Part shown: positions 34,139 through 42,438 of the stretch, one piece after another | Layout: each line of letters begins with the position of its first letter | How positions within the stretch are numbered: position 1 is the first letter of the stretch | Origin: Ferdinandcohnia sp036962685 | GTDB taxonomy: Bacteria; Bacillota; Bacilli; Bacillales; Bacillaceae_L | Reading direction: 5' to 3' | Length of the DNA stretch: 64,000 nt | NCBI RefSeq assembly: GCF_036962685.1 | Contig: NZ_JBALOP010000013.1 | Span: forward strand, 1-64,000 | Notes under the pieces: generated by a model | Told to the model about the DNA's origin: nothing | What the model saw: only the letters and a program-made list of their open reading frames with translations | The model's database searches: none | Translations under genes and position numbers: made by a program

Positions 34139-35338
34139 CTAGATAACACCTTTATTTGACATTTCCTCGATCATTGCATCTGATATGCCTATTTCCTTTA
34201 AAACTTCCACATTATGTTCGCCGATTTTTGGACCAAGCCAATTAATCTGTCCTGGTGTTTTGCTTAGTTTTGGTACTATGCCGGGTACCTTCATTTTCCC
34301 GATATCTTCATGCTCCATTTCAAGAATCATATCTCTTGCTTGATAATGAGGGTCGTTCACAATATCCTCAGCATTGTATATTGTTCCAGCAGGAATCGCA
34401 TTTTCATTAAAGATATCAAGACATTCTTTAAGTATTTTTTGTCCAACCCATTCTGCTATCATTGATTCGATCATTTCCTGATGTTGAACTCTCAAATCAT
34501 TTGTAAGGAATCTCTCGTCCCCTACAAGTTCGTCTCTTCCCAATACCTTTAATAATCTTTGGAAAATCTTATCACCATTGGCAGCTAACACTACATATTT
34601 TTCGTCTTTTGTTTTATAGACATTAGTCGGAACAATTCCAGGAAAAATAGATCCGGTTCGTTCTCGAATTACGCCTTTCTTGTCATATTCAGGCACTAGG
34701 CTTTCCATCAAGCTAAATATTGCTTCGTAAAGAGCGACATCAATTTCCTGACCGCCACCATTTTTAACATCACGATGATAAAGGGCCATTAAAATTCCAA
34801 TAACTGAGTATAAAGAAGCAATTGAATCTCCAATACTCACACCTACCCTTACTGGAGGAAGATCTGGATACCCGGTTAAGTATCGCAATCCGCCCATTGC
34901 CTCGCCTACTGATCCGAAACCAGCACGATCACTATAAGGACCTGTTTGACCAAATCCGGAAATGTGACTTACAATGAGGTTCGGATTTAATTCCTCTAAT
35001 ATTTCAGGTGTTAAACCCCATTTTGCAATTGTACCTGGACGAAAATTTTCAACAAATACATCACATTCCTTCAATAAGCTCTTGATTACCTCTAATCCTT
35101 CTTCAGTACGAACATCAACTGTAATGCATTTCTTATTTCTAGACTGGACATACCACCATAGAGAAGTCCCATTATGCATGACTCTCCATTTTCTTAATGG
35201 ATCTCCACTTTTAGGAAGCTCTACTTTGATAACCTCTGCACCAAACTCCGCTAAAATTCTTGTAGAAAATGGTCCAGCAATTAATGTACCCATCTCTAAT
35301 ACCTTGACACCCGATAATGGTAGATTGCTAGTATTCAT
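34139..35338 (-). CDS. CaiB/BaiF family CoA-transferase, second copy
   Basis: A 399-residue class III CoA-transferase with SGVKVLEMGTLIAGPFSTRILAEFGAEVIKVE, VENFRPGTIAKWG and the catalytic Asp at about 171 (SIGDSIASL). The ATG at 35338 (MNTSNLPLSG) is preferred over the longer reading to 35404 because AAAGGAG lies upstream, although spacing is long. It is the first gene after the pseudogene region and has a TGTATAC-type palindrome about 107 bp upstream. Two transferases in one operon may form a heteromer or act on two substrates. Confidence 0.92.
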   Translation of the reverse strand: MNTSNLPLSGVKVLEMGTLIAGPFSTRILAEFGAEVIKVELPKSGDPLRKWRVMHNGTSLWWYVQSRNKKCITVDVRTEEGLEVIKSLLKECDVFVENFRPGTIAKWGLTPEILEELNPNLIVSHISGFGQTGPYSDRAGFGSVGEAMGGLRYLTGYPDLPPVRVGVSIGDSIASLYSVIGILMALYHRDVKNGGGQEIDVALYEAIFSLMESLVPEYDKKGVIRERTGSIFPGIVPTNVYKTKDEKYVVLAANGDKIFQRLLKVLGRDELVGDERFLTNDLRVQHQEMIESMIAEWVGQKILKECLDIFNENAIPAGTIYNAEDIVNDPHYQARDMILEMEHEDIGKMKVPGIVPKLSKTPGQINWLGPKIGEHNVEVLKEIGISDAMIEEMSNKGVI

Positions 35339-35444
35339 AAGCCTTTGTATCTCCTTTCTATTGAAGCGCTTACATATGTATGAAAGTAAAATAACCAACT
35401 CCAATCAAATCATGAAAATTCTTAATAATGTATTCATTTCATGA

Positions 35445-35456
35445 ATTGTATACAAA
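35445..35456. promoter_or_regulatory. Candidate GntR operator upstream of CoA-transferase
   Basis: ATTGTATACAAA is a near-palindrome with the core TGTATACA, matching the perfect palindromes at 38744-38755 and 38762-38773 beside the regulator gene. FCD-type GntR regulators commonly bind such sites. Confidence 0.5.
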
Positions 35457-35677
35457 AATAGGTTAATTGGATTTTAACAATTCAGATAATTATTTTCAAT
35501 CCTAATCTTTCGACAATTAAAGATAGAAAATTGTCTAATTATCTTATAAAAGAATTTATCGATTTGTTTGTAAAGGACGATAAAATATAGTTCGTGCCAT
35601 TTGTTCAGCTTTTTGCTCAAGTAATGTAGGTGTTTTATTCATTCCATCTTTTAGTTCAATTTTGTGTACTCTATAAC

Positions 35678-35972
35678 TTAATTTAGGTCAGATGAACTAA
35701 CAACTTCGATGATACAAGTCTCGTTATCACCAAGTATCCCATACTCCGCTATAATGGAATTACCTAATGGTTCTCGAACAAATACATTATTTTTCTTCCA
35801 GATGTGGCATTGACTAAACTATCGACGGTTCCTTCTCCTCCATCTGCAATCGGAAACAAAACCGTTTCTGCAGATGGAAGATAATTATTAATTCCTTTTT
35901 CGATTGAATGGCGGCTTCCAAAGCTGTCACACTGCCTGAATCTGTTGCGATGACAATTTTAATAATTACCAC
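35678..35972 (-). pseudogene. Glycerate kinase remnant (frameshifted, 3' truncated)
   Basis: Three minus-strand frames add up to the N-terminal third of a glycerate kinase. KIVIATDSGSVTALEAA is followed, in another frame, by IEKGINNYLPSAETVLFPIADGGEGTV (here named by the motif PIADGGEGT), then in a third frame by FVREPLGNSIIAEYGILGD and ending CIIEVVSSSDLN before a stop. At least two frameshifts and loss of about two thirds of the gene make it non-functional. It lies 7 bp downstream of a hydroxyacid dehydrogenase gene, the usual partner of glycerate kinase. Confidence 0.82.
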
Positions 35973-35978
35973 CTATCT

Positions 35979-36962
35979 TTATATTTGCTTTATTATTTGA
36001 TCAGGAACGATGTTAGGTGGAACCTTTCCTTTTAAACCTAAACGAAGGTTATGAGCAGCAAGTTCCCACATTTTCGTTCTTGTTTGAATACTTGCACTTC
36101 CAATATGAGGTAGTGCTACAACATTTGGTAATTGCAACAAAGGATGATCTATAGGCACAGGTTCTTGGTGAAATACATCTACGCCTGCAGCCCATATCTC
36201 TCCTTCTGACAAAGCTTCAAACAAATCTTTTTCATTGACAATGCCTCCTCTAGAAGTATTTATAAGAATAGCCGTTTTCTTCATTAATTTAAGTTCTTTT
36301 AAAGTTATGAGATTAACCGTTTCTTTTGTTAATGGAGTTAAAATACATACAAAGTCAGAGTTCTCGAGTAATTCCTCTTTACTAACAGATTGAGCTCCTA
36401 ACTCTTTTTCCAATGAAGGTTTTGGAGTTCGATTATGGTATAAAAGGTTCATTTCAAATCCTTTTGCTCGTCTTGCTACAGCTGCTCCTATTTCACCAAG
36501 GCCAATGATTCCTAAGGTTTTAGAATGGATATCCATACCCGTCATAAACATTGGGGACCAAGTATGCCATTTACCTTCTCTCAAAACGTTAGAGGCTTCA
36601 ATTAATCTTCTTGATGTAGCCATCATAAGAGCAAAGGTTAAGTCTGCAGTGGTCTCAGTTAATACACCTGGAGTATGTGTAACCATAATTTTCCTTGATG
36701 TAGACTCTGGAATATCAATATTGTTATAACCAACAGCTAGGTTACTAATGATTTGCAGCCTTTTTCCTTTTTCTAAAACTTCATGATCTATTTTTTCCGT
36801 TAATAAACAAAGTAGCCCGTCTTTGTCTTCGATCTTATCTAAAAGGAATTTTCTTGGGATTTGTTCTTCTTCAGAATCCCAAATTTCTACATCAAATTCT
36901 CCGTTCAGCAATTCTAAAACATGTTCAGGAGGCCTTCTAGTAATTAAAATTTTCTTTTTCAA
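35979..36962 (-). CDS. D-2-hydroxyacid dehydrogenase (glyoxylate/hydroxypyruvate reductase type)
   Basis: A 327-residue NAD(P)-dependent D-isomer-specific dehydrogenase. The Rossmann motif GLGEIG lies at 154-159. The catalytic triad is probably Arg238 (NTSRGG), Glu267 (HQEP) and His286 (LPHIGSAS). The substrate segment NLAVGYNNID (about 74-83) resembles GhrB/YvcT-type glyoxylate and hydroxypyruvate reductases. The adjacent dead glycerate kinase supports that type. It could reduce the oxoacid released by the lyases of this operon. Confidence 0.9.
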   Translation of the reverse strand: MKKKILITRRPPEHVLELLNGEFDVEIWDSEEEQIPRKFLLDKIEDKDGLLCLLTEKIDHEVLEKGKRLQIISNLAVGYNNIDIPESTSRKIMVTHTPGVLTETTADLTFALMMATSRRLIEASNVLREGKWHTWSPMFMTGMDIHSKTLGIIGLGEIGAAVARRAKGFEMNLLYHNRTPKPSLEKELGAQSVSKEELLENSDFVCILTPLTKETVNLITLKELKLMKKTAILINTSRGGIVNEKDLFEALSEGEIWAAGVDVFHQEPVPIDHPLLQLPNVVALPHIGSASIQTRTKMWELAAHNLRLGLKGKVPPNIVPDQIIKQI

Positions 36963-37021
36963 TTGGCTTCACTCTTTTCATTTTATTCAAAAACTCCTAG
37001 TGAACTAAGTTAATACACGAA

Positions 37022-37918
37022 TCAACCGATTTTATTTAATGACCAAATCTTGCTATCTAGTTCTTTATTAAAAAATCTACTAAGTGTACGAGAGGTTTCT
37101 AACATTTTATTTGTGTTGATACCGTTTGCAATATTCATTTCGTTTAAGAGAAAAACCAAATCTTCAGTAGATATATTGCCAGTAGCACCAGGTGCATAAG
37201 GACACCCTCCTAACCCACCGATACTGCTATCAAATGCATACACTCCAGCCTGGATTCCGGCTACTACATTCGCTAACCCTCTTCCATACGTATCGTGGAA
37301 ATGCAGTTCAAATTCAATTTCATTATAGTTCTCTTTAAGTATTGTCATCCAGTTAAACACCTGTAATGGATTAGCTACTCCAATTGTGTCACAAAGGCCA
37401 ATTCGATTAAATCCAATCTCCTTCAGCGAACCAACTATTTCGATTACTCGATCTAGCCCAGGACTTCCCTCAAAAGGGCATCCAAATACAGTAGAGACTG
37501 ATGCTCTATATTGGATTTTATCTTGTTTTGCATTTTGGACTAAAGTTGATAGTTCATCAATGGACTCTTTTGTTATCCGATTTAAATTCTTTTTACTATG
37601 TGAGTCAGTTGCTGAAAGGACAAACGTAACACCATCAATGCCACTTTTAACAGCTCTTTCATAACCCCTCTCATTGGGTACTAATGCAAAAAATGTAGCT
37701 GGTAGGTCTTTCACTTCGGCAATTACTTCCTCTGCATCTCGTAAATTCGGAATCCACTTCGTATGGACAAATGATGTAGCTTCAATTTCTTTAAATCCAC
37801 TGTCCACTAGTTTCTTTATCAAATTAATCTTATTTTCAGTTTCCAAAAATGTCGGTTCATTTTGTAATCCATCTCGGGGTCCGATTTCAATTACTTTAAC
37901 CTCATTTGGTATTTTCAT
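37022..37918 (-). CDS. HMG-CoA lyase family protein, second copy
   Basis: A 298-residue HMGL-like lyase with VIEIGPRDGLQNEP (catalytic Arg-Asp), ELHFHDTYGRG (metal histidines) and SIGGLGGCPYAPGATGN. It is of the same family as the copy at 31971 but clearly diverged. The ATG at 37918 has AAGGAGG upstream; a longer reading to 37963 overlaps the end of the regulator gene. It is the first structural gene after gntR. Confidence 0.9.
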   Translation of the reverse strand: MKIPNEVKVIEIGPRDGLQNEPTFLETENKINLIKKLVDSGFKEIEATSFVHTKWIPNLRDAEEVIAEVKDLPATFFALVPNERGYERAVKSGIDGVTFVLSATDSHSKKNLNRITKESIDELSTLVQNAKQDKIQYRASVSTVFGCPFEGSPGLDRVIEIVGSLKEIGFNRIGLCDTIGVANPLQVFNWMTILKENYNEIEFELHFHDTYGRGLANVVAGIQAGVYAFDSSIGGLGGCPYAPGATGNISTEDLVFLLNEMNIANGINTNKMLETSRTLSRFFNKELDSKIWSLNKIG

Positions 37919-37934
37919 CTCCTTATCCTCCTTT

Positions 37935-38597
37935 TTAACTATTGAAGTAGCGATTATCTTCAAGCTTTTCTAACATGTGTTCAAGGTCATGCAAAATATG
38001 TCGTTTCATTAATAATTCTGCTTTTTCGGATTCTTTATTTGATACGGCTTGATAAATTTCAAAATGCTCATTAATAAAATTCTCTCGGAATCCTACAAAG
38101 CTAGTTATTGTTCGATAACGTAAAATTTGAGTTCGAATATTCTCCATCATTTGGATGAGTGGTAAATTTTTACTTGATTCAATCAGTACATCGTGAAAAA
38201 TTGTATTTTTTTCTAAGGTTTTTTTCATGTCATTTTCTGAATAATATTTTCTAGCTAGATAGATGCTTTCATCAATAAACAATAAGTCCTCCTTGGAAAT
38301 GTTTTGAATGGACTCTCTTACTGCTAAGCCTTCAAGAACTGCCCTACAATTGTATAGATTAGTAATGATTTTTTTACTAAGCATCGTTACATGTGCACCC
38401 TGAGAAGGATATACTTTAACCAGATTCTCTTGATCCAATCTTCGAATCGCATCACGTATTGGTGTGCGACTTGTTTGTAAAAGTTTTGCAAGCTTGACTT
38501 CTTTTAATTTTTCACCTGGTTTTAGCTCACCATTTAAAATCATTTCTTTTAGCGATTGATAAGCTACTTCATTTAAATTTAGTTTCTTTTGCTCCAT
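37935..38597 (-). CDS. GntR family regulator with FCD effector domain
   Basis: A 220-residue regulator. The winged helix spans residues 6-75 (VAYQSLKEMILNGELKPGEKLKEVKLAKLLQTSRTPIRDAIRRL) and an all-helical FCD domain follows, which in relatives binds carboxylates through metal-held histidines. The ATG at 38597 has GAGGG about 8 nt upstream. It heads the carboxylate operon and has TGTGTACA/TGTATACA sites around its promoter, so it probably controls itself and the catabolic genes. Confidence 0.9.
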   Translation of the reverse strand: MEQKKLNLNEVAYQSLKEMILNGELKPGEKLKEVKLAKLLQTSRTPIRDAIRRLDQENLVKVYPSQGAHVTMLSKKIITNLYNCRAVLEGLAVRESIQNISKEDLLFIDESIYLARKYYSENDMKKTLEKNTIFHDVLIESSKNLPLIQMMENIRTQILRYRTITSFVGFRENFINEHFEIYQAVSNKESEKAELLMKRHILHDLEHMLEKLEDNRYFNS

Positions 38598-38611
38598 ATA
38601 TTGTCCCTCAA

Positions 38612-38645
38612 CCTTTGTGTACATTTTATATTTTGTGTACAATAC
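38612..38645. promoter_or_regulatory. Paired candidate GntR sites at the gntR start region
   Basis: TTTGTGTACATTT and TTTTGTGTACAATA occur about 20 bp apart immediately upstream of the gntR coding start. Their TGTAC cores resemble the palindromes at 38744-38773. Confidence 0.45.
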
Positions 38646-38743
38646 TAAGGTAAAAAGAATTTTCTGTCAATTAAATAAGTGGCTTTTTTTGTAAAAATTG
38701 TAGTTCCTTTGACCTCTAACTTACAAATTAGATATTTGAAAAT

Positions 38744-38773
38744 AATGTATACATTAATAAGATTGTATACAAT
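38744..38773. promoter_or_regulatory. Two perfect palindromes, candidate GntR operators
   Basis: AATGTATACATT (38744-38755) and ATTGTATACAAT (38762-38773) are each perfect 12-bp palindromes with centres 18 bp apart, in the upstream region of gntR. Confidence 0.55.
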
Positions 38774-38836
38774 CTAAATAAATAATATGAATTATCTGAA
38801 TAATTGTCAACTAGAAATTTTAATTTTTCCAAAATT

Positions 38837-38866
38837 AAAAAAGCATCAGAAATTAGATGCTTTTTT
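38837..38866 (-). terminator. Terminator of nsrR
   Basis: AAAAGCATC / GATGCTTTT with an 8-nt loop and A/T tracts on both sides, downstream of the nsrR stop. Confidence 0.85.
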
Positions 38867-38893
38867 GAGATAACATTTTGGAATATGATTTTC

Positions 38894-39346
38894 TTAAGAC
38901 TGTTCTTCATTTAGTACCTGAATTAGTCGTACAAGTTCACCTTTGTTTGTGACAAGATCCTCTAGCGTATATCCATATAACACATTAATGAAAGCCTGTA
39001 ATGCTTCGTAGAGTGCATGCTTTAGTTTACAGGATGGTGAAATGGAGCAATAGCCTCCTCCTTCTTTGAAGCAATCAACGATATTGAAGTCGTCTTCTGT
39101 TTTGGACACGACTTCCCCAATATTAATATCCTTTGGATGCTTAGCCAGCCTAAATCCACCATTTCGTCCACGAATGGTTTTGATATATTCTAGTTTTCCT
39201 AAATGATGAATAATCTTCATTAAATGGTTTTTTGATATATTGTAAGCTTCTGCTATTTCTTGTATGGTACATAATTCTTCTTCATTTTTCATCGCTAAAT
39301 ACATTAAAACACGTAAGGAATAATCAGTGTAATTTGTTAACTTCAT
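38894..39346 (-). CDS. nsrR: Rrf2-family nitric-oxide-sensing repressor NsrR
   Basis: A 150-residue Rrf2 regulator. The winged helix is at the N-terminus (MKLTNYTDYSLRVLMYLA, IAEAYNISKNHLMKIIHHLG). The [Fe-S] ligand cysteines lie at 92, 100 and 106 (DCFKEGGGYCSISPSCKL), the NsrR spacing. Nitric oxide destroys the cluster and relieves repression. It is divergent from hmp, its classical target. Confidence 0.95.
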   Translation of the reverse strand: MKLTNYTDYSLRVLMYLAMKNEEELCTIQEIAEAYNISKNHLMKIIHHLGKLEYIKTIRGRNGGFRLAKHPKDINIGEVVSKTEDDFNIVDCFKEGGGYCSISPSCKLKHALYEALQAFINVLYGYTLEDLVTNKGELVRLIQVLNEEQS

Positions 39347-39426
39347 TTTAAAACTCCTTATATTGATGAGTCCCCTATAAGTATAGCACGTAAGACGATT
39401 TTTTACTGAAAATGTGACAACTTTTC

Positions 39427-39500
39427 AAAAGATGTATTCAAAGGGTATCTTTTATTTGCACTGTCATTATATTATAAACATGTATTTAAAATATTGGTTT
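39427..39500. promoter_or_regulatory. Candidate NsrR sites in the nsrR-hmp intergenic region
   Basis: AAGATGTATTCAAAGGGTATCTT (shown by its arms AGATGTATT and GTATCTT, 39430-39451) is an imperfect palindrome of the NsrR type. ATGTATTTAAAATA at about 39480-39493 is a second match. Both lie in front of hmp. Confidence 0.6.
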
Positions 39501-39518
39501 TGGAAAGGACGTTATTGA

Positions 39519-40739
39519 ATGCTTAGTCAAAAAACAATTGAAATTGTGAAAAGCACAGTACCAGTTCTAGAAAAATATGGAAAAGATATTACAACTGCAT
39601 TTTACAAGCGTATGTTTACTAATAATCCGGAATTATTAAATATTTTTAACCATGCAAATCAAAGACAAGGTCGTCAACAAACTGCTTTAGCAAACGCTGT
39701 ATACGCGGCAGCTGCTAATATTGATAATTTAGGTGCGATTATTCCAGTTGTAAAACAAATTGGACAAAAACACCGTGCATTAGGAATTCAACCTGAACAT
39801 TATCCAATCGTCGGTGAAAATCTTCTAGGAGCCATTAAAGAAGTATTAGGCGATGCAGCAACTGATGAGATAATCAATGCATGGGCTGAAGCATACGGTG
39901 TGATTGCAGATGCATTCATCGGTATTGAACAAGAAATGTATAAAGAAGCAAAAGAACAACCTGGTGGCTGGGAAGGTTTCAGGAACTTTGTTGTAGAACG
40001 TAAGGTAAAAGAAAGTGAGGTCATTACTTCCTTCTATTTAAAACCTGAGGATGGAAAAGAAATTGCATCCTATCAAGCAGGTCAATACTTAACAGTTAAA
40101 GTTCAGCCTGAGGGTGATGAATATACACATATCAGACACTATAGCCTTTCAGATGCACCTGGTAAAGACTATTACAGAATTAGTGTAAAACGTGAAGAGC
40201 ATGGTGTCGTTTCAAATTACTTGCATCAAGAAATGAATGAAGGCGATGTAATCACTGTAAGTGCTCCTGCCGGTGACTTCGTTCTTGAAGCAAAAGAAAC
40301 TCCTGCTATTTTATTAAGTGGTGGTGTTGGATTAACACCAATGGTCAGCATGTTAAACACGATTGCTGAGCAACAGCCTGAGCGTGAAGTTATGTTCATA
40401 CATGGGGCACTTAATAGTGAGGTTCACGCATTAAAAGATGAGGTTGCAGCACTTGCAGAAAAGCATGATAATGTGAAAAATTTTGTTGTTTATTCTGCTC
40501 CTACTGACCAAGACCGTCAGAACATGAATTTTGATAAGGAAGGCTTTATTGATCTTGATTGGTTAAAAGCAACTGTTGGAACAAAAGAAGCTGACTTCTA
40601 CTTCTGTGGACCGGTACCATTTATGAAAATGATGTATCGCTCATTAAAAGAATGGGGAGTATCATCGGAACATATTCACTTTGAATTCTTTGGTCCTGCA
40701 AGTGAATTAGAAGAACCATCTGAAGCAGTAACTGCATAA
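39519..40739 (+). CDS. hmp: Flavohemoprotein (nitric oxide dioxygenase)
   Basis: A 406-residue three-domain protein. The globin domain spans about 1-138, with the proximal His in QKHRALGIQPEHYP near residue 85. The FAD domain (about 150-260) has RHYSLSDAPG, and the NAD domain has LSGGVGLTPMVSML and FYFCGPVPFMKMM. It oxidises NO to nitrate with O2 and NAD(P)H. It is divergent from nsrR, which should repress it until NO appears. AAAGGA precedes the ATG. Confidence 0.97.
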   Translation: MLSQKTIEIVKSTVPVLEKYGKDITTAFYKRMFTNNPELLNIFNHANQRQGRQQTALANAVYAAAANIDNLGAIIPVVKQIGQKHRALGIQPEHYPIVGENLLGAIKEVLGDAATDEIINAWAEAYGVIADAFIGIEQEMYKEAKEQPGGWEGFRNFVVERKVKESEVITSFYLKPEDGKEIASYQAGQYLTVKVQPEGDEYTHIRHYSLSDAPGKDYYRISVKREEHGVVSNYLHQEMNEGDVITVSAPAGDFVLEAKETPAILLSGGVGLTPMVSMLNTIAEQQPEREVMFIHGALNSEVHALKDEVAALAEKHDNVKNFVVYSAPTDQDRQNMNFDKEGFIDLDWLKATVGTKEADFYFCGPVPFMKMMYRSLKEWGVSSEHIHFEFFGPASELEEPSEAVTA

Positions 40740-40750
40740 TCGAAAATGAT

Positions 40751-40796
40751 CAAAGACTCTCAGTTTCAAGCATGAAATTGAGGGTCTTTTCATTTT
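40751..40796 (+). terminator. Terminator of hmp
   Basis: AAAGACTCTCAGTTTC pairs with GAAATTGAGGGTCTTT (two wobble or mismatch positions) and is followed by TTTCATTTT. Confidence 0.8.
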
Positions 40797-40831
40797 AAAA
40801 CCGCCACCTAGCTAATACTAGATGGCGGTTA
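40797..40831 (-). terminator. Terminator of the NCS2 permease gene
   Basis: AACCGCCATCTAG / CTAGGTGGCGGTT on the minus strand, followed by TTTAAAAT. Confidence 0.8.
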
Positions 40832-40834
40832 CGA

Positions 40835-42169
40835 TTACGATAAGGATTCAGTTTTTGTTTTTTTCTTTTCTTCAGGTATGAGCAAGTTAAGGATTAACAC
40901 TGCAATTGCCCCTACAGCAGTACCAGAAGAAAGAATGTAGTTAGCAAAATCAGGAACACTGTAAAGAATATCCTTTGGTAAAACAACTGTTCCAACTGTT
41001 AAAAGAATAGGAACACCGATAACAATCATATTGCGATCATCAATTGTAACATGTTGAATAACTTTTAGACCGTTCATTACGATTGCAACACAGACAACTC
41101 CAAAAATACCTTGAATTACAGGCTGAGGAATACAGGTAATAATTGCAGAAAGCTTTGGAATTAATCCAAGAACAATTAAGATAATCCCTGCTGCAATAAT
41201 TGCCATACGACTAGCAACACCAGTAATCGCGAGAATACCGGCATTCGAAGAATAACCAGTCACTGGTGTTCCCCCTACTAAAGAACCTACAAAACAGCCA
41301 AGCCCCTCACCAACAGATCCACGATTCAAACGTCTGTCATCCAATTCTTCACCCGTAACTGTCGATACAACAAACCAAGTACCTGTTGTTTCAATTAAAA
41401 TGATCATATAAATAAATACCATTGTTAGTATTGCTTGAAGATCAAAAACAGGTTGTCCAAATGGAAAGAAGCTTGGTAATGAAATCCACTTTGCATCATT
41501 TACAGCAGAAAAGTCTACACTTCCAAAGAATGATGCAGTGATTGTTCCGATTACAATCGCCAAAATAACAGAAACTAACCTAAAAAATGTACCAAATCCT
41601 GATTTTTTACGACCTAATAACATAAAAGCCAATAAAACCCCTGCTGAAACAGCAGCGACCAACACATTATGTCCGACATTTCCTGGAGAAGTGTAAATGC
41701 TATTGAACGCACTTGGCATTAATGAAATCCCCACAATAACAATTACTGTACCTCCTACCAATGGAGGTATAATTTTCCTAACTGTTTTTGCAAATACTTT
41801 TAATGGATAACCTAAAATTGCAATTAATAGAGCACCTGGTATTAAGCTTCCAAATACAGCTCCTAATCCAAGCTTACCACCGATTGCCGCAAGAGCGCCA
41901 ATTGGTACATATGAAGGACCTTGAACTACAGGTAATTTTAAACCGCCGATTGTTTGGATGAGTGTAGCGATACCAGCCGCAAGAAAACACATTTGAATGA
42001 AATAAGTTGTATCCATTGTGTTTAATGCAAGCAGCCCCGCAATAATAATTGGCGCGATATAAAGATCCATTGCAAGTACGTGCTGAAAACCTAGTAAAAG
42101 AGACTTACCAACACTAATTTTGTCATTAACTCCAACAGTTAAGTTCGGATTTTGTGAATGATGTTCCAC
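40835..42169 (-). CDS. NCS2 family nucleobase permease (xanthine/uric acid/uracil type)
   Basis: A 444-residue protein with about 14 helices. NCS2 signature regions are LPVVQGPSYVPIGALAAIG (about 80-98), FIYMIILIETTGTWFVVS (with the helix-8 Glu) and GGTPVTGYSSNAGILAITGVASR, where the QN/TGYSSN motif contacts the purine ring in relatives. It imports a purine or pyrimidine base with protons or Na+. It is divergent from a Rieske oxygenase gene with 269 bp between them, suggesting a shared purine function. Confidence 0.9.
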   Translation of the reverse strand: MEHHSQNPNLTVGVNDKISVGKSLLLGFQHVLAMDLYIAPIIIAGLLALNTMDTTYFIQMCFLAAGIATLIQTIGGLKLPVVQGPSYVPIGALAAIGGKLGLGAVFGSLIPGALLIAILGYPLKVFAKTVRKIIPPLVGGTVIVIVGISLMPSAFNSIYTSPGNVGHNVLVAAVSAGVLLAFMLLGRKKSGFGTFFRLVSVILAIVIGTITASFFGSVDFSAVNDAKWISLPSFFPFGQPVFDLQAILTMVFIYMIILIETTGTWFVVSTVTGEELDDRRLNRGSVGEGLGCFVGSLVGGTPVTGYSSNAGILAITGVASRMAIIAAGIILIVLGLIPKLSAIITCIPQPVIQGIFGVVCVAIVMNGLKVIQHVTIDDRNMIVIGVPILLTVGTVVLPKDILYSVPDFANYILSSGTAVGAIAVLILNLLIPEEKKKTKTESLS

Positions 42170-42374
42170 TACTATTCCTCCAATATTCTGAAATATACTA
42201 TTTATAAATGGCTTCTTCAGAGAAATCTCTGGTTAATAATGTTTAATTAAGAAAAAATTAATATCACTATTAACATGTTGTATAACATATTTTGCATTAT
42301 AAAGAAGGTTTTTTAAAATGTAAATACAAAATACGAATATTTTTTATTTAACCATAATAAATGTTCGGTTTTTA

Positions 42375-42403
42375 TTGACTTTAGTAGATTTTCTATATAA
42401 AAT
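42375..42403 (+). promoter_or_regulatory. SigA promoter of the Rieske oxygenase gene
   Basis: TTGACT and TAAAAT separated by 17 bp, with a predicted start at about 42410 and a ribosome binding site at 42425-42431. Confidence 0.7.
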
Positions 42404-42438
42404 TTAATGAGGAAACGAAGATACAAGGAGGATTGCTC

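Noticed and set aside
35558..35647. Short ORF starting MNKTPTLLEQKAEQMARTIF downstream of the pseudogene
   Set aside because: No ribosome binding site, no family match, and it lies in decayed sequence; probably a remnant or chance frame.
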